Shown here in pieces: positions 56,400 to 64,000 of a DNA stretch of 64,000 nucleotides. A program made the position numbers and the translations under genes. Below the pieces are notes generated by a model. The model did not search any database and was not told the origin of the DNA. It saw nothing but the letters and a program-made list of their open reading frames with translations. Numbering within the stretch: the first letter of the stretch is position 1; the number at the start of each line of letters is the position of its first letter. The DNA lies in assembly GCA_029783825.1 (NCBI GenBank), contig JAREIK010000506.1, forward strand, positions 1,197,502 to 1,261,501, written 5' to 3'. This DNA comes from Sapria himalayana (lineage: Eukaryota; Streptophyta; Magnoliopsida; Malpighiales; Rafflesiaceae).

Positions 56400-57262
56400 T
56401 TTCATTAAAATAATAATCTACAAATTTGGCTCTAAAAACATCTCTTGATAAGGGTTCCAAATATCTTATGATTGATGGTAAATCAAAACTTACAAAAATC
56501 TCAATTCTACACCATAGACCTGTTTTTGTTCATTGTGGAGGTGCAATTGGAACATGGACTACACAACAAAAAACTCATAAGTGGGAAATATTTTGTTATT
56601 TAGCCAATACAAGTTGTGAAGGGGAGTATTCATGGTAAGATGTTGGACTACTTTTTTTAGACTTATAGTATCCATAACAACATGCCCCAGATAGATACTG
56701 GTAATTTGGTCTTCATTCGTAATGATCTAGCTATTAACTGAGGAAGTTTGATCAAAGAATCTGCTAAACCATTTTGGGTATGAACATGAGCTACAAGATG
56801 TTAAATATCTATCCCAATTGACATACAATAATTATTAAAAGTTTTTAAACTAAATTCACTATAATTATCAAGTCTTATTATCATGATTAGATAATCAGAG
56901 GATTATACTCTTAATTTGATTATTTGTGTAAGGAGTCTAGCAAAAGTAATATTTCTTATGGAAAGAAGACATACATATGACCATATAGTAGAGGCATCTA
57001 TAAGGAACAAAAAATAATGAAACAGTCCACATGATGGATTAATAAGTCTATGTTAATCCTCATGTATTCTTTCTAAATAGATTGGTAATTCAGATATGAT
57101 TTTATTTAATGTTGGTTTAAATAATAACTTACCTTGTGAATAATGATCACAAAAAAATTCATTTGGCAAAAGAATCTTTTTGTTCTTTAATGGATGCCCA
57201 TGTGATTATTCTATCATTTGTCATATAATTGAAGATCCAGGATGACCTAGCTTGTTATGCCA
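56400..57262 (-). pseudogene. copia GAG-pre-integrase and integrase relic
   Basis: Minus-strand order: WHNKLGHPGSSII and HGHPLKNKKILLPNEFFC (GAG-pre-integrase and zinc-binding region, 57262-57145); HLVAHVHTQNGLADSLIK (integrase core end, about 56815-56760); VVHVPIAPPQ and LPSIIRYLEPLSRDVF (about 56566-56430); and NENVFPLLGGEK (about 56410-56375). These are consecutive blocks of Tork-type copia integrase. Several stops interrupt them. Confidence 0.82.
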
Positions 57263-57939
57263 AAATAGAAAAAATATGAGTCATTGAACTTATGGCTCAT
57301 TACCCCATTTGACTCAATTGGCTTTATGGTCATATGGTATAATTAAAATGAGAATGTTGGGAGCTTTTCCACAATAATATTTTTCTTAAAAATTATAGAA
57401 GTAATATATATAAATATTCTTTATTACATTCATTCATAGTTTAAATATGATATTCATTTTTGTTAATATCTTTTAAACTAAGCAATTCTTGTTGATTTGC
57501 TAAAATATAATGCATAATTAATATGGAATCTATTTCTATTTAGTAGTATTATATTTGCTTTTTTGGAACCTCCAATTAAATTTGATGTATTAAAGATGGT
57601 ACATACATAGATATTTGTTGCTATTAAATTGAAAAAATATATTTTTTTCTCAAAGGATTGAAGGCTTGGTTGTGCAATCAGCAAGGCATATATCACCATC
57701 ATTCATCTTGAAATTCAATAATACATAAATTTAGATAAATTTAACATTATAAATAACAAGATGATATTCTTATTAACTCAAAATAAAATACATAGACTTA
57801 TTTAATATTTACATTTTCATCTTCTACAAAATAATTGAAATTATCATTAGGACATTCAAAAAAAAATCATATCAAAATAAGGTTGTTCCAACCCATTTCC
57901 ATCAGCAAAATTAGTTTCTACCCTTTTTCCTTTTTCCTT

Positions 57940-58230
57940 TAATGATGCTTGATATAGATCTGCTAGATGTTTGGCCATATGATAACTACAAGACTAGTAT
58001 CCTTCCATTCCGCATCTATAGCAAATCTCTTCAGGATCCTTGAAAAGTTTTTTATGTACACTTTCTCCATTTCCTTATTTTATCTCACTATTATTTCATT
58101 TTTTGTGGTAAAATGTTTCTTTCCTTTTCAAGGGGTTAGAAGGATGATTATCATAGTGTCAGGATTTTTGTCCTCGACCATGTCCACGGCCATGACTACG
58201 ATCATGTTCATGCCCACGATTGAGGGATGA
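57940..58230 (-). pseudogene. copia gag zinc-knuckle and Arg/Gly/His-rich relic
   Basis: On the minus strand an RGHEHDRSHGRGHGRGQ stretch (about 58222-58172) is followed by ICYRCGMEGY (58026-57997), a stop and CSYHMAKHLADLYQASLK (to 57944). This is the CCHC nucleic-acid-binding knuckle of copia gag with its basic linker. The third knuckle position region is damaged. Confidence 0.75.
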
Positions 58231-58374
58231 ACTTACATTCACTTCAGGGAATGATTCAGATCCAGTTAGACAAGACTCATGATTTTTCATTAGTAGCTCA
58301 TCATTTTGTCCAGCTACTAGAATACATGATATTAACTCTAAACATTTAGTAAATCTATATTCTTTATATTGCTG

Positions 58375-58713
58375 CTATAGGAGCATATTAGTGATATAAA
58401 ATATTGTGAATATTTTTTCTAGCATGCCTTCATTCATGATTTTTTCTCTGCATAGCTTTAATCTAGAGCTTATTTTATATAGAGTGGAGTTATACTCATT
58501 GACCTTTTTAAAATCTTGCAACCTCATATGCATCAAGTCATAATGAGCTTTAGATAAAATCATAGTTTTATGGTTGTTAAATTTATCCTTAAAGTCATTC
58601 CATAAGGTGAAAGGATCTTTTATAGTGAGATAATTATTTTTTAGATCCTCGTTGAGATGGTGCCTAAGGAAAATTAGTGCTTTTACACAATCGATCCTAC
58701 TAGGACTTTTCAT
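58375..58713 (-). pseudogene. copia gag capsid (UBN2-type) fragment
   Basis: A 112-codon open piece on the minus strand. It contains IFLRHHLNEDLKNNYLTIKD, LWNDFKDKFNNH and YDLMHMRLQDFKKVNEYNS, the conserved capsid region of Ty1/copia gag (UBN2 family). Homology continues on either side only with interruptions. It would form the particle shell in a living element. Confidence 0.85.
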
Positions 58714-58922
58714 TTCCTTCTTTTATAGTTTATCCAAGATTTATAGACATCAAATGTATTTCAGCATCAAGGATCCATGATAAATAATTTTTACTAGAAA
58801 TATAAAGTGTCATATTCTCAAGTTTTGTGAGATTTGATATTTTGGAAAATTTTAATATATGTGGGAAAAAAATAATGATAATATAATTTTACCTTAACTG
58901 GAGAAAACTTATGCTGATAACA

Positions 58923-59138
58923 TGTTATTAAGAAAGATGAAGAATTAAAAAGAAAAAAAATAAGGATAATTATATTTGACACTGACTAAGCCTATTTATA
59001 AGCTTACAAGAGGCGAGAAGTTATAACTCTGAGAAAACCAAAAGTTTTGCTTAGATAGCCAAATGTCTTGCATAAATGATGGTCATTCATTTCAAAGTAT
59101 TTAGAATATAAATATTTGAGTATTCATTTGTGTTTCCA
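58923..59138 (-). repeat. 5' LTR of the copia element
   Basis: A 216-bp block with TG...CA ends on the plus strand (TGTTATTAAG at 58923, TGTTTCCA ending 59138). The primer-binding region lies directly left of it. A TATA-like 'aagcttataaatagg' on the minus strand (about 59007-58993) would be the LTR promoter. Confidence 0.7.
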
Positions 59139-59765
59139 ATATAATCTAGAGAACTCAAGCATCACATGAACACTAGCACATCCTTCATATGAATATCACA
59201 TGAATATTGCATGTGCTCCATATGAACACCACATAAATACCAAGCAAGTCTTCATGTATAAAAGATAAAATAGGAAAAAGAGTGTATCCTATCATACATA
59301 GAGGTAATCAAATCCCAAAACTAGATAGCTTTTCTATTCCAAACAAATCTTATGGAGAAGAAGAGAATGGGGATAAACACCTTTCTGGATGAAACATAGT
59401 GAGCTCATAAATGGATAATTTTTTTTTTCATTTTTCACACACAAACACACCACGTCACACCCCACCCCAATCACCCACAAAACTTTGTTTTATTCTTATA
59501 CACAAATATATTCATTTGCAAAAGAAAACATGGTATGCCCATCTTTTTCAAAGTGTGGTCCCAACCTAAAATTTAAAAACACACCTTTATAAGTGTTGAA
59601 TATTTTTTATTTTTTAAATACAAATATTAGGAGTACTCCATATTAATATGAGAATACCAATGATCACATATTTTAATTAAATAAAATTCACACATAAACA
59701 GAAATTACTACCCATCAAATTTAAAGCAAACCATGCATAAATAATAAAATTTGTTTACCCCAAAT
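59139..59765. repeat. direct repeat R2, right part
   Basis: Resumes the alignment with R1 (from about 51770 to 52395) directly after the copia 5' LTR: 'ataatctagagaactcaagcatc' against 'ataatcatgagcacccgagtacc'. This shows that the copia element inserted into R2. Confidence 0.75.
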
Positions 59766-61129
59766 AAGAAAACCCAACAATAGCAATAACAAATTTGCAT
59801 GTGTTTATAAAGAAAAGTTCGCATTATAGAGAATAAACATATAGTATTACAAATGTAAATCATACTCCAAATCAACTTGCAGATATATAAAAAAAAATAT
59901 GAGGAAAGCTTATTTTGTAGAATACTTATCATTAATATAAATATTTTAAAAAAACTTTATAATGTTAATTTACACCATTAAACCAAAATTCACCCACACA
60001 CCCTTTCTATTTTGTCACTTTTTATTTTTGTCATCTTTTTTAATATTTCTTTAACATATTTATGTATATAATAAAAAATTTTACCTTTATATATATATAT
60101 ATATATATTGATTAATATATAATAATGGATTTCCCACTTAGAATTTTGTTTTATTTGAAAATCACCAAGGTAATATTTAACATTATAAAATAGAAACTTT
60201 TGAATAAAAGAATATCACCACCACATTGATTCATTATTTTGATTTAAGAATTATTTAGATGATCTTTCATGTTGGGTTTACAAGACTAGCCCAATTGCCT
60301 AAATATCAAATCTGATTTCAGATTTTTTTTTGTACCAAAATGAGCTTAATTAATATTTCTATGATTTATATTTTTAAATTTTTTCTCTGAAAAACCATTA
60401 TCAATTATATTGAATTCACATAATATTTTCAACTTCCCAAAATATATATTTATGCCCTTTAAAGTTAAAATTCAATTTGAATTTTGATTTTAAAATCTGA
60501 CAAATTCTAATTTTAAACCAAGATATATTTTGAATCACATTTTAAAATTTTCAAAACCCGACAAATTTAATTACAATTCTAGCTTTTAAATTATTAATTT
60601 TTACTCACAAGAATGAAAAAAAATATATATTTTCAATTCATAAATATATAATATTAATTCTTGAAATAATTATCATTATTATTTTAAGAACATGTGTAAT
60701 TAAATCCACTTACCATTCAACTCAAAATTAGCAGAATAGTATAACACATATAAATAAAACAACTAATAAATCATAATAACAAATAAATTATATAAAAAAA
60801 AACTAATAAATCATAATAAAAGAACTAATAAATCATAATAAAAAATCTTGATAATATTGAATGATTTCAGGTGTAATTCTGTCATAATTCTAAGAACTAT
60901 AGCATATCATGTTCACAATACATTCACCGCATATCTTCCGCATGAACCACACGAACCTTCGCACAAATGTCTACACAAACCAAGATAAAAATAAATATTC
61001 AGGAATACTTAGAATAGAGTATTTTGCAAAACTCTAGGTCTGAAAACAAAGCTTTGGTATATTAGTAATGAAATATGTTGGTTCATGCAGAGGATATAAA
61101 CTCATGACATTTGTTCAGTGTATAAAATA
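59766..61129. other. gene-free AT-rich DNA
   Basis: No gene. Contains a (TA)n run at about 60092-60110 and the tandem repeat at 60760-60846. Otherwise poly-A/T-rich. Confidence 0.45.
60760..60846. repeat. short tandem repeat with core ACTAATAAATCATAATAA
   Basis: The core ACTAATAAATCATAATAA occurs three times with spacers of different length (cores at about 60762, 60802 and 60825). Confidence 0.85.
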
Positions 61130-63795
61130 TTGAATATGCTTATGTATTTTGATAATTTTTGATAAAGTGTATGCATAGAAATAAAATTTTATAACTTAAG
61201 ATTTTTAATGAATATTAATGAATAATCATGAAATTGATAGGTTTTTGTAGGTATTTAGTTGAGAGGTATAGTATGGAGTCTTGTGTAGTCTCAACATCTA
61301 TTTTTTATCAAAACTCTACATTTGTTCATGATAATCTTTGTACACCATAATTCTACCAATTATTTAGCACAATCCTTTTACTATATGCAATATATTCTTT
61401 GATGGTGTGATATTATCATGGAATCACTATCAAACTTATCTCATAAAATTTAAATGACTATGATATTTATTTTTTTCACAGTAACCAAGTATGCAACTTA
61501 TGCTAAAAGTCAAGACAATATTATAGTTCCATAATTTTATCTTAATATGGTTCAGTAGTCTCAAATTAGATTTGAGACTTTTATGTTATAGAAAGTTATA
61601 GAGTCAAAACTACCCATGATAAAAGCTACATCAATTACTTAGAACCTTAACTTCTAAGACATTAGATGTTACCGAGTGAATTACTTGAGTATGATTATTC
61701 CTCAAGGTTGTGACTCTTGTTTTCAAGAAAAGATAGATCTTAATTTTATGTCATGGCTAATTACCAATTTTGATACATCTTTGTAGTGCTATGACAATAT
61801 GATATATAAGAGAAGTCAATGTTAGTGTCACAACCACTCATATCACCATATACACTTGAGACACATGATAGGTAATTATTAATGTCATAGTCATTTCCTA
61901 GTGCTATGACCATATGGTATATATATAGGAGAGATATTCTCAATTATATGTTCATTTCTTACCATCACATCCACATGATGATCAAGAGAGACTAATATCA
62001 ATGTTATAGTTATTTTACAATGTAATGGTCATATTATGATATGAAAAACCATTTACAATCTCATAGTTATTTCTATTCCCACAACTCTATATGAAGAACA
62101 ATAAAGATAAATTCATGAAGCCATAATAATTTCCCAACATTATGACTTTGTGTTACAAATACACTAGATCAAAGTCTTAGACTTTGCCTAGTATCATGAC
62201 TTTGTATTACAAAAAAGATCAAGATACTTTAGAGTTAGGACCATTTTCTAAAGTTGTAACCTCGAGCTTAAAAGATGCAGGCCAAAGTTATGCTTTTCTT
62301 TTGAAAGCTATGACTTCCTACTTTAAGTAATAAAAAATATTCCAAGTATAAGAGAGAGAGAGAGAGAGAAATTCTTGGGAATTCCTTCATTATTCTTCTT
62401 CCTTCATGCAATAAGCAAAGGTCATAGTATATTTACCAAATCCTAGAGGTAAATTTAATACTTCCTAAGGGCTCCACAAGAAAGAAAGGAATGCAAGCCC
62501 CTATACTAATCCTTATAGTTAGGGGGCATGACTCTCAAACCTCCCTCTATGTTAAATTTGAGGATTTCTATCAAAATATCATGTGATCAAGGGTTTGTAT
62601 AACTTGATTTATGTGATATGACAATGATTTTATATTAATAGATATGTTTTGATATATATTGTGTTAAGGGTATTGATGGATGGATGATTAGATAAATATT
62701 AAACTAGAGTTTTACTTATTGGTATGTTTGTGTGAGATTATCATGGTGGATGGTGATAGGTAAACCATGAGGCTCACATGTGCATTCGATAGAAAAGAAG
62801 TGATAGTTCTTCTAATTATGAAGCATGAGATAAACCTATATATTAAAATTCAAAGTTTAGGTATGTTAATCATTACAAATATGATATTTATGAAGTCAGA
62901 AATAAGAATACTTTTATAAGTCAATCTATTTTGACATATCATAGAAGAAATTAATTTAATTAGGTTAAGTGTTATGTAGGGAAATCTCCTTAGGATCTAA
63001 CCTTTACTATGTGAGTCACATCATTATCAAGGATGATAGTTATAATTAATCATTGAGATATGCATGAGTATTTTGTGACACATAAGCTAGTGATATTCTT
63101 TGTATGTTACTTTCACTCATGTTGTTCCTACCAGTGAAACTTGATAAAAACCTATGTTAATTATGTGAGTATGATACATATGAAACTAAAAATATAAATG
63201 CTCATAAACCATATTAATTCGTAGTCTTTATGGTACTTGAGGCAGGAAAATAAAAGTGTACAAATAAAATAACTTTTAAGGGAAATTGGTGAATTGCCTA
63301 AAAGGTGTCCAATTATGAATGATTTATGACTATAGATGATTTATTATCTTCAAGGTGATGTATTGAGAAGACATCTATAAAGAGACTACCATTGAGATGA
63401 GCTCAATAGTGATAAGAATCTTATATACTTTTAGAGTAAAGAGACATTACACAATAACCTTACATTCATTCTATTTCAAATATAATATAATTTAAATTAA
63501 TTTGAACATACATCTTATTAATTAAATGAATAAACTCATGTAACTAAATTTAATTTTATAATCCAAAAATCTAAATGAAAATCAAGTTATCTCATTACCA
63601 GAATTAAGTTATCTCATTATTGAATAACCAAACTACTAATACAATTTCTATATAATCAATATCTAAATGAAAATCTTTTTTACTACTTTTATGAGTTATG
63701 CACTTACGGATCTCTATTAACAAAATACTCTTACTAATATATTTTTAGAATGCTATATAGCTAACAAATTAGGTAGCAGAACAAAGTCACAATAA
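61130..63795. repeat. 2.7-kb LTR-like repeat, right copy
   Basis: Same family and orientation as 1375-4085. It keeps the degenerate GTCATGG/CATAACTT words (61500-62340) and adds a (GA)n run at about 62350-62369. The two copies are clearly diverged, so they are old or independent insertions and not LTRs of one recent element. Confidence 0.6.
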
Positions 63796-64000
63796 GCTTT
63801 TGGAAGCATTGCTATGGATTGTTTAATTTGGTTAGTCAACATGAGTTGATATAATTATTCTTATAAAAGAATAATTCATTTCTAGTTGTTTTTTTTGTTT
63901 CTAGTTGTTTATATAGCATTGATGTTTATAAATATTAATGAATCTAAATGCTATTCTTGTTAATTTGTTTGGAATGTTGATAATTTTGTTGTGCTTTATT
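63796..64000. other. right window edge, gene-free
   Basis: AT-rich. 'tttctagttgtttt' is duplicated at about 63880 and 63899. No gene seen. Confidence 0.4.

Larger units (their letters stand above)
53976..59138 (-). mobile_element. Tork-type Ty1/copia retrotransposon, decayed
   Basis: About 5.2 kb on the minus strand. In element order it has a 5' LTR (59138-58923), a primer-binding region with TTATCAGCAT (about 58919), gag, GAG-pre-integrase, integrase, reverse transcriptase, RNase H, a GGGGGAG polypurine tract and a short 3' LTR (54047-53976). All coding parts carry stops and frameshifts. It interrupts direct repeat R2, whose right part resumes at 59139. The domain order (integrase before reverse transcriptase) and motifs place it in Ty1/copia. 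Confidence 0.88.

Overview
This window is nuclear DNA of a flowering plant. It is very AT-rich, gene-poor and packed with nested, decayed transposable elements. One GC-rich, intronless AP2/ERF gene stands out sharply from its surroundings. A GC-rich single-exon ERF in AT-rich retrotransposon DNA would suit a monocot, but the sequence does not settle the lineage.

Layout. 1-5.85 kb: a long LTR-like repeat (1375-4085) followed by the decayed 3' end of a minus-strand Gypsy element of Tat/Athila type. 5.85-13.25 kb: a stack of chromovirus-like LTRs on the minus strand, with integrase C-terminal remnants. One of these LTRs is split by a complete but dead hAT transposon (8473-12125) whose ends, 8-bp target duplication and paralogous empty site can all be read. 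About 13.25-36.9 kb: a long, old insertion of mitochondrial DNA (NUMT), proved by decayed cox3, ccmFN, trnP and probably trnfM. It is interrupted by a 2.7-kb solo LTR (30598-33307) with a 5-bp target duplication. 36.9-40.1 kb: AT-rich DNA, a CT/ATAA minisatellite and a fold-back element (39314-40075) with inverted repeats of about 230 bp and a GAGCTC-rich core. 40.4-41.2 kb: the ERF gene with TATA box, poly-C leader, CDS and poly(A) signal. 41.2-51 kb: short tandem repeats, a 1-kb tandem duplication and a plus-strand copia LTR. 51.5-59.8 kb: a direct-repeat pair, one copy of which is split by a degenerate Tork-type Ty1/copia element on the minus strand (53976-59138). 61.1-63.8 kb: a second copy of the 2.7-kb repeat seen at the left end.

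Function. The ERF at 40598-41080 is the only gene I judge to be potentially functional. Its product has one AP2/ERF domain and a C-terminal LDLDLNL EAR motif, so it is expected to act as a DNA-binding transcriptional repressor of ERF group VIII. Everything else is relic: transposase, gag-pol and organelle genes are broken by stops and frameshifts, and many of the stops fit single C-to-T or G-to-A changes.

I see no CRISPR array, bacterial operon or clearly new multi-gene system. The most interesting items are the NUMT, the cleanly delimited hAT insertion, the fold-back element next to the ERF promoter and the nested retroelements.
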